A stretch of 64,000 bases of DNA from Rubrivivax sp. (lineage in GTDB: Bacteria > Pseudomonadota > Gammaproteobacteria > Burkholderiales > Burkholderiaceae_C). Made by a program: the position numbers and the translations under genes. Location of the stretch: contig JALHPF010000001.1 in the NCBI GenBank assembly GCA_022842595.1, forward strand, positions 1 to 64,000, given 5' to 3'. This document shows positions 30,161 to 40,567 of this stretch, piece after piece (positions within the stretch are counted from its first letter, which is position 1; each line of letters opens with the position of its first letter). The notes beneath the pieces were generated by a model that saw nothing but the letters and a program-made list of their open reading frames with translations, had not been told where the DNA came from and ran no database searches.

Positions 30161-32602
30161 ATGCAGCCACGCCTGCAGCGCCCGCGCGGTTTCATCATCC
30201 TGGGCGGCCTGGTGCTGGTCGGGCTGGCCGCGCTGCTGCTGGCTGCCCTGGTGCTGGGCGCCCTGGCGCTGTGGCATGCACAGGACCTGCCACCGCTGGA
30301 CAAGGCCACGCAATACCGCCCCCAGCAGCACCTGCAGGTGTTGACCGCCGATGGCGTGGAGATCGCGCAATACGGCGCCGAGCGCCGCATCTTCGTGCCG
30401 ATGGCCAAGACCCCGGAACGACTGCGCCAGGCGGTGCTGGCGGTGGAAGACCGGCAGTTCTACGAACATGGCGGCATCAGCTGGCGCGGCCTGGCGCGCG
30501 CGGTGGTGGCCAACCTCTCGGGCGGCATGCCGCAAGGTGCTTCCACCATCACCCAGCAGGTGGCGCGAACCTTTTTCCTGAGCACCCGGCGTACCGCCGA
30601 ACGCAAGATCAAGGAAGCGCTGCTGGCGCTGCAGCTCGAACGTGAGCTCTCCAAGGACCAGATCCTCGAGCTCTACCTGAACCAGATCTACCTGGGCCAG
30701 CGCGCCTATGGCTTCGGCGCGGCGGCGCAGCAGTACTTCGGCAAGCCGCTGGATACGCTGAGCCTGGCCGAGACCGCGCTGCTGGCCGGCCTGCCGCAAA
30801 ACCCCATCCACGCCAACCCGGTGGCGAGCCCGGAACGGGCGATCAAGCGCCAACGCTGGGTGCTGTCGCGCATGGTCGTGGCCGGCTACGTGACCGTCGC
30901 CGAATCAGAGGCGGCGCTGGCCGAGCCCTTGAGCTTCCGCCGTCCCACCCACACTGAACTGCAGGCCCAGCATGCGGCGGAGATGGCCCGCAAGGTCGTC
31001 GTCGAACGGCTGGGCGAACAGGCTTACACCGAAGGCATCCGCGTCATCACCTCGCTGCGCTCGGAAGACCAGCGCGCCGCCCATGCCGCCGTGCGCCGCG
31101 CGCTCATCGGCCGCGAACGCCAGCAGCCCTGGCGCGGACCCGAAGACTTCGAGGCGCTGCCGCCCGACTCAAGCCAGCCCGCCGACCTGGCGCGCATCGA
31201 ACGCGCGATCGGCACGGCCTTGCGCGAGGCACGCGACGACGAAGAATTGCGCGCCGCCATCGTGCTGGCCGCCAGACCCGACGAACTGCGTGCGCAGCTG
31301 GCCAGTGGCGAAGTCGTGGTGCTCAGCGGCGCCGCCCTGAAAGCCGATGCACCGCGTGGCCTGGCGGCCGCATTGGCCGACAAGGCCGTCCAGCCCTTGG
31401 CCGTGCGCCGCGGCGCCGTCATCCGCCTGCAACTGCAGCCAGCGCGCGCCGAGGCGGTGCGCAAGGGCAAGCCGACGGCAGCAGCCACGCCGGCCGCGCC
31501 GCCACCGCCGAAATGGCGCATCGTGCAATGGCCTCAGGCCGAAGCCGCCTATGTGGCGCTGGACCCGGCCAGCGGACGCATCCAGGCCCTGGTCGGCGGC
31601 TTCGACTTCGACCGCCAGCAGTTCAACCGTGCCACCAGCGCCTGGCGCCAGCCGGGCTCGGCCTTCAAGCCCTTCCTGTACGCGGCGGCCTTCGAACATG
31701 GCGTGATGCCGGAAACCCTGGTCGACGACGCCCCGCTCGTCGGCCCCGACGGCGAACCCGGCCGCTGGAACCCGCAGAACAGCGATGGCCGCTTCGACGG
31801 CGAGATCTCGGTGCGCGAAGGCCTGGTGCGGTCGAAGAACCTCGTCAGCATCCGGCTGCTGAAACACATCGGCCTGGCCGCGGCCAGCGACTGGGCTGGG
31901 CGTTTCGGCTTCGACCCCGCCAAGCAGCCCGACAACCTGACCTTCGCGCTGGGTGCCGGCAGCACCACGCCGCTGCAGCTGGCGCTGGCCTATGCGGTGC
32001 TGGCCAATGGCGGCCACCGGGTCGAACCCGTGCTCATCGAGCGCATCCTCGACGCCCAGGGTGTCGTGCTCTTCGAAGCCCCGCCCGCCGCCCTGCTGAC
32101 CGAGGCCACACGCGTGGTGCCGGCGCGCAACGTAGCGTTGATCAATTCGCTGCTCAACGACGTCACGCTGCGCGGCACCGGCGCGCGTGCCCAGGCCAGC
32201 CTGAAACGGCACGACGTCTATGGCAAGACCGGCACCACGAACGATGCCGTCGATGCCTGGTTCGCCGGCTTTCGGCCCGTCGCCGACAGCGCCGGCGTGG
32301 CCGCCCATGGCCCGGGCGTGGTGGCGGTGGCCTGGGTGGGCTTCGACGACCCGCAGAGCCTGGGCGAACGCGAATCGGGCGGCGGCCTGGCCCTGCCGAT
32401 CTGGATCGATGCGCTGGCGCCCGTGCTGCGCGGCAAGCTGGTCCAGCCCGTGCCGGACCCCGTACCGGGTCTCGTCGCCACAGCGGGCGACTGGCGCTAC
32501 AGCGAATGGGCCGAGGGCGGCTTCGTCGAACGCGTGGGCGGGCCCGAACCCGCGGCTTCGGCGCCTGGGGAGCCACCGCTGCCGGTGCCGGTGTCGCGCT
32601 GA
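30161..32602 (+). CDS. mrcA: Penicillin-binding protein 1A (class A)
   Basis: An 813-residue bifunctional peptidoglycan synthase anchored by one helix (residues 11-38). Glycosyltransferase family 51: catalytic Glu96 in EDRQFYEHG and GGMPQGASTITQQVAR at 121-136. Transpeptidase: Ser500-x-x-Lys503 (PGSAFKPF), Ser558-Lys-Asn560 and Lys689-Thr-Gly. A proline/alanine-rich insertion near residues 440-450 precedes the transpeptidase. It polymerises and cross-links murein at the periplasmic face of the inner membrane. Confidence 0.95.
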   Translation: MQPRLQRPRGFIILGGLVLVGLAALLLAALVLGALALWHAQDLPPLDKATQYRPQQHLQVLTADGVEIAQYGAERRIFVPMAKTPERLRQAVLAVEDRQFYEHGGISWRGLARAVVANLSGGMPQGASTITQQVARTFFLSTRRTAERKIKEALLALQLERELSKDQILELYLNQIYLGQRAYGFGAAAQQYFGKPLDTLSLAETALLAGLPQNPIHANPVASPERAIKRQRWVLSRMVVAGYVTVAESEAALAEPLSFRRPTHTELQAQHAAEMARKVVVERLGEQAYTEGIRVITSLRSEDQRAAHAAVRRALIGRERQQPWRGPEDFEALPPDSSQPADLARIERAIGTALREARDDEELRAAIVLAARPDELRAQLASGEVVVLSGAALKADAPRGLAAALADKAVQPLAVRRGAVIRLQLQPARAEAVRKGKPTAAATPAAPPPPKWRIVQWPQAEAAYVALDPASGRIQALVGGFDFDRQQFNRATSAWRQPGSAFKPFLYAAAFEHGVMPETLVDDAPLVGPDGEPGRWNPQNSDGRFDGEISVREGLVRSKNLVSIRLLKHIGLAAASDWAGRFGFDPAKQPDNLTFALGAGSTTPLQLALAYAVLANGGHRVEPVLIERILDAQGVVLFEAPPAALLTEATRVVPARNVALINSLLNDVTLRGTGARAQASLKRHDVYGKTGTTNDAVDAWFAGFRPVADSAGVAAHGPGVVAVAWVGFDDPQSLGERESGGGLALPIWIDALAPVLRGKLVQPVPDPVPGLVATAGDWRYSEWAEGGFVERVGGPEPAASAPGEPPLPVPVSR

Positions 32603-32603
32603 A

Positions 32604-32912
32604 TCACACCTCTTTCGTGTCGAACATCAGCAGGTCGACCCCAGCCTGTGCGAAGTTGGCCAGGTCGGCCGCCGTCGCCGCACCCGCGGGCGAGCCCAGT
32701 GCGGCCTGGATGGCAGCCAGCGAATCGAACTGCAGCATGGCCACCAGATGCACGCCGCTGGGCCCACCGCCACCGGCCACCGGCCCGGTGCTGACGTGGT
32801 AGCTGCGCAGCCCGGGCACGGTCTTGGCCAGTGGCACATGGGTGCCGTAGTAGTAGGCGTCGAACGCGGCAGCGTCGGCGGGTGTCTTGTACAGGGCGAT
32901 GAGCTGGGCCAT
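32604..32912 (-). CDS. EthD-family small protein
   Basis: A 102-residue ferredoxin-like dimeric alpha/beta barrel protein. The start at 32912 (MAQLIALYKTPADAAAFDAYYYGTH) matches the EthD N-terminal pattern, including the YY..THVPLAK segment. A possible AGGA site lies about 10 nt upstream; the longer open frame is not protein-like. Family members are linked to degradation pathways but their roles are mostly unknown. It is convergent with the PBP1A gene, whose stop is one base away. Confidence 0.75.
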   Translation of the reverse strand: MAQLIALYKTPADAAAFDAYYYGTHVPLAKTVPGLRSYHVSTGPVAGGGGPSGVHLVAMLQFDSLAAIQAALGSPAGAATAADLANFAQAGVDLLMFDTKEV

Positions 32913-33047
32913 GAGGGTGTGTCCTGGGTGCGTGCTGGCCGGCGGGGTGCCGACCGGGAACTCGCGCGCAAGACCGATCGTCCACGGTCCGCCCATGGGC
33001 GCAAGCCGGGCAAGCCCGCAGAACGAACGCGCGGCGGCCACCACCCT

Positions 33048-34502
33048 TCAACCGTCTTCCGGCGCAATGCTCTCGGCGTAGTCGACGAGCTGCTCCAGCA
33101 GCAGCTGCGCACGTTCGTCGTCGCGTTCGATGGCGGCTTCGGCCAATACGTCGATGCGCTCGAAGTAGGCCGCCAGCGTCGTCGCGCCGCCCTGGCCGTG
33201 CAGCAGGCGGTCGGCACGGTGCTGCTGCCAGCGCGCCTGTTCGGCGTCGTTCAGCGTCGTCTCGAAGTTGCGCGCGCGGTAGCGGAACACCAGTTCTTCG
33301 AGGCGGGCATCGTCGAAGGCCGGGCGCTTGGCGGCCAGGGCCGTGGGGCTGAGCTCACGCAGGCGCTGCAGCGTACGGCGGTCGTCGTTGCCGACGAAGC
33401 CGTTGTAGAGGTCTTCGTCGACGTCGGGTGCGCCGGCGGCCTCGGGTCGCTCGAAGACCGGCTTCCATAGCGCGTCCAGACTGTGCCCAAGGGCCGCGGC
33501 GTGGGCTGCGTGCTGCATCGCCAGCGGCAGGTCCAGCCCCCACTTCGCCGCTACCGGTTCCACAGTGCGCAGCTTGCCGATGACGATGGGCGACTTGTTG
33601 ATGTGGATGGTCTTGATCGGCAGGCGGGTCTCGCCGTCGGGTAGGCCGTCCTGGCGCGTGTACATGCGCCGGCGCACGGTTTCGGCGTCCAGCGTCGCCA
33701 GCTCGCGCGGGTCGTGCGCCAGGTCCCAGACGATGACCTCGTTCTTGTTCTTCGGGTGCGGCGCCAGCGGCCACACCACGGCCAGGCAACCGCGTTCCAC
33801 CGGGTACATGCCCGACAGATGGATGAAGGGCTTGCCCGCACCGATCTCCGCCTGCACCGCGTCTTTCTTGCGCAGCTTCAGGCAGAAGTCCCACAGCCGT
33901 GGCTGGCGGGCCTTGATCAGCCGCGCCAGCGCAATCGTGGCGCGCACGTCGGACAGCGCGTCGTGGGCGGCCTCGTGGGCCAGGCCGTTGGCGGCCGTCA
34001 GGTGTTCCAGCCTGAAGCTGGGGCGGCCCTGCATCGGGCCTTCGCCATGCACCGGCCACTCGATACCTTCGGGGCGCAACGCCCAGGTGGCACGCACCAC
34101 GTCGAGCAGGTCCCAGCGGCCGCAGCCGTTCTGCCATTCGCGGGCATAGGGGTCGATCAGGTTGCGCCAGAACAGGAAGCGCGTGACCTCGTCGTCGAAA
34201 CGGATGCTGTTGTAGCCCACGCCCACCGTTCCGTCGCGCGCCAGTTCGGCTTCGATGCGGCCGGCGAATTCGTGCTCGGGCAGGCCGTGGCGCAGTGCGT
34301 GCTGCGGCAGGATGCCGGTGAGCAGCACGCTTTCGGGATCGGGCAGGGTGTCGGGGGCGGGGCGGCAGTACAGCATGGCCGGCTCGCCGATCTCGTTCAG
34401 GTCGGCGTCGGTGCGAACGCCAGCAAACTGCGCCGGGCGGTCGCGGCGCGGCACGACGCCGAAGGTTTCGTAGTCGTGCCAATAGAAGCTGAGTTCGGCC
34501 AT
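33048..34502 (-). CDS. sbcB: Exodeoxyribonuclease I
   Basis: A 484-residue DnaQ-fold 3'-5' exonuclease that digests single-stranded DNA in repair and recombination. Exo I motif FYWHDYETFG has the DYE catalytic pair. Exo II is GYNSIRFDDEVTRFLFWRN, and Exo III is AHDALSDVRATIALA. The C-terminal SH3-like and helical domain is present. The start at 34502 (MAELSFYWHDYETFG) matches the family; the frame extends to 35585 only because the antisense of the M13 gene is open. Confidence 0.94.
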   Translation of the reverse strand: MAELSFYWHDYETFGVVPRRDRPAQFAGVRTDADLNEIGEPAMLYCRPAPDTLPDPESVLLTGILPQHALRHGLPEHEFAGRIEAELARDGTVGVGYNSIRFDDEVTRFLFWRNLIDPYAREWQNGCGRWDLLDVVRATWALRPEGIEWPVHGEGPMQGRPSFRLEHLTAANGLAHEAAHDALSDVRATIALARLIKARQPRLWDFCLKLRKKDAVQAEIGAGKPFIHLSGMYPVERGCLAVVWPLAPHPKNKNEVIVWDLAHDPRELATLDAETVRRRMYTRQDGLPDGETRLPIKTIHINKSPIVIGKLRTVEPVAAKWGLDLPLAMQHAAHAAALGHSLDALWKPVFERPEAAGAPDVDEDLYNGFVGNDDRRTLQRLRELSPTALAAKRPAFDDARLEELVFRYRARNFETTLNDAEQARWQQHRADRLLHGQGGATTLAAYFERIDVLAEAAIERDDERAQLLLEQLVDYAESIAPEDG

Positions 34503-34574
34503 GGCGGGCACGATAGCGCAAGCTTTTGTCGCTGGCGTTAGGCTTGTGCCTTTTCCAGATTCAGGCCCAGCCCC

Positions 34575-36656
34575 ATGCCTCAAGCCCTGCCCTGCCTTGC
34601 ATCTTCCATCCGGCTCGCCAGGCGCAGCCCGCGGCTGAAACCTTTCGCCGCGCTGCTGCTGGCCGCCACCCTGGCCACGCCGCTGCACGCCGCGGCCCAG
34701 GCCAGCGCCTGCAGCGACTTCGACGAATACGTCAACGGCCGCTGGAAGGCCGCCACCGAGCTGCCCTCCGACCGCGCCCGTATCGGCAGCTTCGACACCC
34801 TGGCCCAGGCCAACGACCGGCTGCTCGAAGCCGCGCTGAAGGAACTGGCGGCCGAGCCCGCCCGCCAGACGAGCCCGGGCCTGAAGCTGCTGGCCAGCTA
34901 CTACCGCAGCGGCATGGACGAAGCCGCGATCGAACGCCAGGGGCTGCGGGCCGTGCAGCCGCTGCTCGACCGCATCGCCAGGCTGGAACGCCAGGAACTG
35001 CCGGCCTTCATGGCCGAACTGGCACGCTTGCAGGTGGCGGCCCCCCTGGCCATGTTCGTGGGCATCGACGCCAAGGACGCCACGCGCCATGTGCTTTCGC
35101 TGCAGCAGGCCGGCCTGGGCCTGCCCGACCGCGACGACTACACCAAGACCGACGCCACCACCCTGCGTGTGAAGGCCGCCTACCGCCAGCATGCCGCCAC
35201 GCTGCTGAAGGCGGCGGGTACCGCCACCGAGGCCAACGCCGAAGCGCTGGTGGACACGCTGCTGGCCTTCGAGGCCGAGCTGGCGGCAGCGTCGATGGAC
35301 CGCGTGCAGCGCCGCGACCCCAACGCCGTCTACAACCCCGTCGGCATCGAAGGCCTGCGAGCCTTGGCGCCAGGCCTGGACTGGCGCACCCTGCTCGCCG
35401 GCTACACGGGGCAGCGCGCCATCGGCGACGACAAGACACCGATCATCCTGGGCCAGCCCGGCTTCGCCCAGGCGATGGCACGGCTGGCCGAGACCACGCC
35501 CATGGCCACCTGGCGCGACTACCTGCGTGTGCGCCTGCTTGAAGCCGTGGCCCCGCATGGGCCGAAGGTGCTGGCGCAGTCGCACTTCGACTACACCCAG
35601 GGTGCCCAGCGCGGCGTGAAGGCGCCACCGCCGCGGGTGGAAGACGTCATCCAGCAGATCGGCGGGCGCACCGGCGGGCTGCCGCTAGGGCAGACGCTGG
35701 GTGAGCTGTTCACCTCCAGGGCCTTCTCGCCCCAGGCCCAGGCGCGGGCACTGCAGATGCTGGACGACATCCGCGCCGGCATGCGCCAGCGCGTGCAGGC
35801 TTCACCCTGGATGAGCCCGGCGACGCAGGTGCTGGCTTTGCAGAAGCTGGACGCGATGACGGCCAAGATCGGCGCGCCCGAGCGCTGGAAGGCCTACGAC
35901 GGCCTCGTGCTGCAGCCCGACGACTACATCGGCAACCTGCTCAAGGTGAATGCCTGGGCCAGCGCCGACCGCCTGCCCGACCTGCGGCGACCGGTCGACC
36001 GCACACGCTGGAACACCAGCCCGCACATCGTCAACGCCTTTGCGGCCAGCGGCAACCAGATCGTCTTCCCGGCCGGCATCCTGCAGCCACCCTTCTTCGA
36101 CGAGCGGGCCGACGACGCCAGCAACTATGGCGCCATCGGCATGGTCATCGGCCACGAGATCACCCACCACTTCGACGACCGCGGCCGCCAGTTCGACGCC
36201 CAGGGCAACCTGCGCGACTGGTGGCTGCCCGCCGACGTGACCGCCTACCAGGCGCGCGCCGACCGCGTGGCCGCGCTCTACAGCGGCTATGAACCCCTGC
36301 CCGGAGAGAAGATCAACGGCCGCCAGACGCTCGGCGAAAACATCTCCGACGTCGGCGGCATGCAGATCGCCTATGCCGGCCTGCAGATCGCGCTGGAGCG
36401 GCAGAAGAAAGCCGGCAAGCCAGCCCCGCTGATCGACGGCCACACGCCGGAGCAGCGCTTCTTCATGGCCAACGCCGTGGTCTGGCGCATCAAGTTCCGC
36501 AACGAAGCGCTGGTGAACCAGATCCGCACGGGCCAGCATTCACCCGGGCGCTGGCGCATCCTGGGGCCGATGAGCAACATGCAGGCCTTTGCCCAGGCCT
36601 TCGGCTGCAAACCCGGCGACGCCATGGTCGCCGGCGAGCCGATCATCGTCTGGTGA
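34575..36656 (+). CDS. M13-family zinc metalloendopeptidase (neprilysin/PepO-like)
   Basis: A 693-residue exported peptidase. A likely signal peptide ends around residue 43 (LHAAAQA). The Zn site is H527-E-I-T-H531 with the third ligand E588 and N/D partners (ENISDVGG), plus the substrate-binding NAFA region upstream and a CKPGDAM C-terminus with its paired Cys. It degrades oligopeptides, probably in the periplasm. It overlaps the convergent YqjK-like gene by 14 bp. Confidence 0.92.
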   Translation: MPQALPCLASSIRLARRSPRLKPFAALLLAATLATPLHAAAQASACSDFDEYVNGRWKAATELPSDRARIGSFDTLAQANDRLLEAALKELAAEPARQTSPGLKLLASYYRSGMDEAAIERQGLRAVQPLLDRIARLERQELPAFMAELARLQVAAPLAMFVGIDAKDATRHVLSLQQAGLGLPDRDDYTKTDATTLRVKAAYRQHAATLLKAAGTATEANAEALVDTLLAFEAELAAASMDRVQRRDPNAVYNPVGIEGLRALAPGLDWRTLLAGYTGQRAIGDDKTPIILGQPGFAQAMARLAETTPMATWRDYLRVRLLEAVAPHGPKVLAQSHFDYTQGAQRGVKAPPPRVEDVIQQIGGRTGGLPLGQTLGELFTSRAFSPQAQARALQMLDDIRAGMRQRVQASPWMSPATQVLALQKLDAMTAKIGAPERWKAYDGLVLQPDDYIGNLLKVNAWASADRLPDLRRPVDRTRWNTSPHIVNAFAASGNQIVFPAGILQPPFFDERADDASNYGAIGMVIGHEITHHFDDRGRQFDAQGNLRDWWLPADVTAYQARADRVAALYSGYEPLPGEKINGRQTLGENISDVGGMQIAYAGLQIALERQKKAGKPAPLIDGHTPEQRFFMANAVVWRIKFRNEALVNQIRTGQHSPGRWRILGPMSNMQAFAQAFGCKPGDAMVAGEPIIVW

Positions 36657-37017
36657 GTTCGGCCACCATCGCGGCCAGTGCGCTGCCGCGTGCAGCGCCG
36701 GGCTGGGCACTGCCTGACAGCTGAACACGCTGGAAGAGCTGCCAGCCCAGCCAGGCGCGCCGGCCCCAGCGCCAGCCCCAGCGCAGTGCACGACGCGGCC
36801 GCAGCAGCAGCACGCCCACGGCCAGGCCAGCCGGCACTTCCGGGTGGGCACGCAGCCATTGCCAGCTGCGGCTGACGGCACTGCGAACCCGGTCTACCTG
36901 GGCCAGCCGCGGTTGCCAGGGTGCCACATCCAGGGCCAGCCGCTGGCGCAGTTCGGTACTACGCGCCAGCAGCTGTTCCTGGCGACGCGCCAGCGCCACG
37001 GCGCGTTCCTTGTTCAT
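36643..37017 (-). CDS. YqjK-like protein
   Basis: A 124-residue basic protein with an Arg-rich N-terminal helix (RRQEQLLARSTELRQRLA), one hydrophobic stretch around 62-72 and Arg/Trp-rich C-terminal helices. It matches the YqjK type that follows YqjE and an ElaB/YqjD-like gene in many proteobacteria. Its ATG overlaps the yqjE-like stop (ATGA, 37014-37017), so it is the last coupled gene of that set. Function unknown. Confidence 0.6.
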   Translation of the reverse strand: MNKERAVALARRQEQLLARSTELRQRLALDVAPWQPRLAQVDRVRSAVSRSWQWLRAHPEVPAGLAVGVLLLRPRRALRWGWRWGRRAWLGWQLFQRVQLSGSAQPGAARGSALAAMVAELTRR

Positions 37018-37460
37018 GGCTTCAGGATCCCGCCGGACAGCGCAGCCTCAGGGGTGCCTTCGGGGGCGTGCCCGGTTTCAGCCGGGCGCAGGCTGTCGCG
37101 GTCACGCCGCAATTCGCCCAGCGTCAACGCAAAGGGCCCGCCATCGCGCACACGCAAGCCTTCGCGAGCGCGCATCAGGAGCCAGGCACCGCAGGCGCCA
37201 AAGGCCAGCGTCAGCACCGCCAGCGCGGCCAGCCGATACCCTTCCCAGAACAGCAACAGGATGAAGCCCAGGCTGCCGATCAAGGCCAGGCTGATCAGCA
37301 CCAGCCCGACAGCGGCCTGGAACAGCGCATCGAACAGGCGCAGCTTTTCGCCTTCGAGTTCGCTGCCGAACAGTTCCAGGCGCACCAGGACCAGGTCGAG
37401 CAGCGAGTCGAGTGCGCGCTTGCCGCTTTCGAACAGCCCCTTGCCGGGGATCGCAGACAT
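37014..37460 (-). CDS. YqjE-like membrane protein (phage holin superfamily III)
   Basis: A 148-residue protein with two transmembrane helices (around 47-72 and 78-98) preceded by an amphipathic helix and followed by a charged cytoplasmic tail. This matches the Phage_holin_3_6/YqjE family. Part of the minus-strand set DUF883-YqjE-YqjK. These genes are often stationary-phase or stress-induced and may tether ribosomes or shape the membrane; the exact role is not established. Confidence 0.75.
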   Translation of the reverse strand: MSAIPGKGLFESGKRALDSLLDLVLVRLELFGSELEGEKLRLFDALFQAAVGLVLISLALIGSLGFILLLFWEGYRLAALAVLTLAFGACGAWLLMRAREGLRVRDGGPFALTLGELRRDRDSLRPAETGHAPEGTPEAALSGGILKP

Positions 37461-37491
37461 CGAGACAGCGCCGCGCTTCAGGGGCAGGGCT

Positions 37492-37803
37492 TCAACGACG
37501 ACCGATGAGCAGGCCGACGATCATGCCCACACCGGCGCCGATGGCGACCGACTTCCAGGGATGTGCGTGCACGTAGTCATCGGCCGCGTGGCCGGCGGCC
37601 TTGGCCTTGTCGGCCGCGACGGCCTGCAGTTCCACCAGGCTGTGCTTGGACTGCGTCAGGCGTTCCTGCAGCCGGGCGCGCAGGCTGGCGGTGCCTTCGG
37701 TGACGTCGTGCGCGGTGAGCTTCAGCAGTTCTTCGGCGTCGGTCACCACCACTTTCAGATCGGACATCAGCTTGTCACGTTGGGCCATGGTCATTTCGGA
37801 CAT
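37492..37803 (-). CDS. ElaB/YqjD/DUF883 family membrane-anchored protein
   Basis: A 103-residue protein: an amphipathic helical N-terminal region (AQRDKLMSDLKVVVTDAEELLKLTAHDV) and a C-terminal HPWKSVAIGAGVGMIVGLLIGRR anchor (residues 81-103), the hallmark of the family. E. coli YqjD and ElaB bind stationary-phase ribosomes at the membrane. The start at 37803 is supported by GAGCAACAC upstream (GGAG-like) and by family length. Confidence 0.88.
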   Translation of the reverse strand: MSEMTMAQRDKLMSDLKVVVTDAEELLKLTAHDVTEGTASLRARLQERLTQSKHSLVELQAVAADKAKAAGHAADDYVHAHPWKSVAIGAGVGMIVGLLIGRR

Positions 37804-37885
37804 GTGTTGCTCCTCGGTATGGAATGGAGTGGATCGAGACCTAAACCGTAACACTGCCGGCCATGCCCGCTTGTAGGCCGAGGCC

Positions 37886-38575
37886 TCAACGACGCGGGGT
37901 CTTTTTCGCCGCCGTGGCTGCTGCTGCACCGCCCTGCAGCGCCTCGCTCATGCCGATGAGCACGCCGCTGACCATCGCCGTGTAGCTTTCGGCCATGGCC
38001 TGCGCCGCACGCAGCGAAGCGGCGCGGGTGCTGCGCATCGCGTCCTGCATCTGCTGGGTCAGCTGCTCGGCGGTGGTGGCGGCCTGCGCGCCCGACAGCG
38101 TGCCCCCGGCCTGCATCTTTTCCAGCACCTGGCCCCAGGCCCCGGCCATCGGCGCGCCGGCGCCGGCGGCGGTCTTCTTCAGGGCGGCGAACATGGTGTC
38201 CTCGAAGCGGTCGAGGTCGTCGAGGGCCTTCTTCAGGTGCTTCTCGCGCAGGTCGGCCCCCTGCGCCACCAGGGTTTCCAGCGCCACGCGGTTGGCGTCC
38301 ACGGCCTTCAGCAGGGCCGCGTCCATGCCGGCCACGGCCTGTTCGAGCAGGGCTTCGACATCGATGTTGGGCATGACGTTCTTCGCCGCGCCCTGGCTGG
38401 CGGCTTCCGACACCGACTTCAGCGTGCTGCGGATGTTCTTCAACGACAGCTCGCGCGCCTGCAACGCGGCCAGCGTGGCCTCCCCCACGCCCTTCTTCAA
38501 TTGCGCTCCCTGCTGCGCGGTAGCGTTCTCGAACATCGAGATCAGGGCTTCGGGGTCGATCAGCGGCTTGGCCAT
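37886..38575 (-). CDS. Helical protein of the DUF6781 type
   Basis: A 229-residue, Ala-rich, almost wholly helical protein with no signal peptide or membrane segment. From memory it matches a Burkholderiales family labelled DUF6781 ([37 protein letters not shown]). Its helices resemble phasin-like surface proteins, but no phasin motif is seen. It ends with a basic [12 protein letters not shown] tail. It is divergent from serC. Confidence 0.55.
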   Translation of the reverse strand: MAKPLIDPEALISMFENATAQQGAQLKKGVGEATLAALQARELSLKNIRSTLKSVSEAASQGAAKNVMPNIDVEALLEQAVAGMDAALLKAVDANRVALETLVAQGADLREKHLKKALDDLDRFEDTMFAALKKTAAGAGAPMAGAWGQVLEKMQAGGTLSGAQAATTAEQLTQQMQDAMRSTRAASLRAAQAMAESYTAMVSGVLIGMSEALQGGAAAATAAKKTPRR

Positions 38576-38681
38576 GGCGTCATCCTCGGGGGTTGTTGTC
38601 TCCCAGATGCTCTCACCGGCTCCGCTGCAGGGCAAGGCGCCACCGATAATCCAGCGGTTTCAAGACCCTCGAGCCCCGTTC

Positions 38682-39779
38682 ATGACGCGTGTCTACAACT
38701 TCAGCGCCGGCCCTGCCGCCCTGCCCGAACCCGTGCTGCGCCAGGCCGCGGCCGAAATGCTGGACTGGCAGGGCTCGGGCATGTCGGTGATGGAGATGAG
38801 CCACCGCGGCCCGCAGTTCACCGCCATCATGGCCGACGCCCTGGCGCGCTTTCGCGCTCTGCTGGACGTGCCCGCCGGCTACGAGGTGCTGTTCATGCAG
38901 GGCGGCGCCCTCGGCGAAAACGCCGTCGTGCCGATGAACCTGCTGGGCCAGCGCAGCAGCATCGACTTCGTCGACACCGGCGAATGGTCGAAGAAGTCGA
39001 TGCAGGAAGCGGCGAAGTACGCCCGCGTCCATGTCGCAGCCAGCGCCGCCGACAGCGGCTACACCCGCATCCCCGCGCGCGAGACCTGGCAGCTCGACCC
39101 CGAGGCCGCCTACGTGCACATCTGCAGCAACGAGACCATCGGCGGCGTCGAGTACGGCTTCACCCCCGATGTCGGCACGGTGCCGCTGGTGGCCGACATG
39201 TCCAGCAACATCCTCAGCCAGCCGCTGGACGTGTCGAAGTACGGGCTGATCTACGGCGGCGCACAGAAGAACATCGGCCCGGCCGGCCTCACCATCGTCA
39301 TCGTGCGCCAGGACCTGCTCGGCCGCGCGCTGCCCATCACGCCCACGGCCTTCAACTACCGCGTGGTGGCCGACAACGGCAGCATGTACAACACCCCGCC
39401 CACCTACGCGATCTACATCGCCGGCCTGGTGTTCAAGTGGATCGAGGACCAGGGCGGCCTGGTGGCCATGGCCAGACGCAACGCCGAAAAGGCCGCGCTG
39501 CTGTACGACGCGCTCGACCGCAGCGCGCTCGAACGCGGTGGCCTCTTCGTCACGCACGTGGCGCGTGAATGCCGCAGCCGCATGAACGTCACCTTCCACC
39601 TGCGCGACGAGGCCCTGACCGCGCCCTTCCTGGCCGGCGCCGACGCACGCGGCCTGGTGCAGCTGAAGGGCCACCGCGTGGTGGGTGGCGTGCGCGCGTC
39701 GATCTACAACGCCATGCCGCTGGCGGGTGTGCAGGCACTCGTGGCCTACATGGCCGAGTTCGAAGCGGCCCATGGCTGA
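38682..39779 (+). CDS. serC: Phosphoserine aminotransferase
   Basis: A 365-residue class V PLP aminotransferase for serine and pyridoxine synthesis. The PLP Schiff-base Lys is Lys196 in [12 protein letters not shown]. The N-terminus [15 protein letters not shown] and the [10 protein letters not shown] substrate loop are diagnostic. Its stop lies inside the start of the following crotonase gene (ATGGCTGA). Confidence 0.96.
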   Translation: MTRVYNFSAGPAALPEPVLRQAAAEMLDWQGSGMSVMEMSHRGPQFTAIMADALARFRALLDVPAGYEVLFMQGGALGENAVVPMNLLGQRSSIDFVDTGEWSKKSMQEAAKYARVHVAASAADSGYTRIPARETWQLDPEAAYVHICSNETIGGVEYGFTPDVGTVPLVADMSSNILSQPLDVSKYGLIYGGAQKNIGPAGLTIVIVRQDLLGRALPITPTAFNYRVVADNGSMYNTPPTYAIYIAGLVFKWIEDQGGLVAMARRNAEKAALLYDALDRSALERGGLFVTHVARECRSRMNVTFHLRDEALTAPFLAGADARGLVQLKGHRVVGGVRASIYNAMPLAGVQALVAYMAEFEAAHG

Positions 39780-40551
39780 ACCCGGGCCGCCGGTACTGCA
39801 GCTCGAGGGTCACCGGGCCACGCTCACCCTGCAGCGGCCGCAGCACGGCAATCGCCTGCACCGCGAAGACCTGCGGGCGCTGCACCGCCACCTGCAGCAG
39901 GTGGCGGCCAACCCCGAGCTGCGCGTGCTGGTGCTGGCCGCTGGTGGCCGCCACTTCTGCACCGGTTTCCACCTGGGCGAACTGGAAGAAGCGAAAGACA
40001 GTGAGGCCGCCGGGCAGGACCCGCAGGCCTTCGAGCGCCTGGTCGACCTGCTGGAAGCCTTGCCCCTGCCCACCGTGGCCCGGCTGCAGGGTGGCGTCTA
40101 CGGCGGCGCCACCGACCTGGCCCTGGCCTGCGACTTTCGCGTCGGTGTGCGGGGCATGGTGCTGCGCATGCCGGCGGCCGGGCTGGGCCTGCACTACTAC
40201 CCCAGCGGGCTGCAGCGCTACGTCTCGCGCCTCGGGCTGAACGCGGCCAAGCGCCTGTTCCTGCTGGCCGACACGGTGGACGCCGGAACGCTGCTGCAGA
40301 TGGGCTACCTGGACCGGCTGGTCGAAGCCGGCGCGCTCGACGCCGAAGTCGACGCCCTGGCCGCGGCCCTGGCGGCGAATGCGCCCTTGGCAGTGCAGGG
40401 CATGAAGCAGTCGCTGAACGAGATCGCACGAGGCGACGCCGACCTGCCGCGCCTGCGCCAACGCGAAGCCCGCTGCGCCGCCAGCGCCGACCTGGCCGAG
40501 GGCCTGGCGGCCTGGGCCGCACAGCGCTCGCCGCGCTTCAGCGGCCGCTAG
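39772..40551 (+). CDS. Enoyl-CoA hydratase/isomerase family protein
   Basis: A 259-residue crotonase-fold protein. The oxyanion-hole segments [16 protein letters not shown] and [19 protein letters not shown] are present. The catalytic Glu positions of true hydratases are not clear here: the second Glu region reads [16 protein letters not shown]. The exact reaction is therefore open. It overlaps serC by 8 bp, so it is translated from the serC message. Confidence 0.8.
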   Translation: MAEPGPPVLQLEGHRATLTLQRPQHGNRLHREDLRALHRHLQQVAANPELRVLVLAAGGRHFCTGFHLGELEEAKDSEAAGQDPQAFERLVDLLEALPLPTVARLQGGVYGGATDLALACDFRVGVRGMVLRMPAAGLGLHYYPSGLQRYVSRLGLNAAKRLFLLADTVDAGTLLQMGYLDRLVEAGALDAEVDALAAALAANAPLAVQGMKQSLNEIARGDADLPRLRQREARCAASADLAEGLAAWAAQRSPRFSGR

Positions 40552-40567
40552 CGGCAGTCGGTGGCCG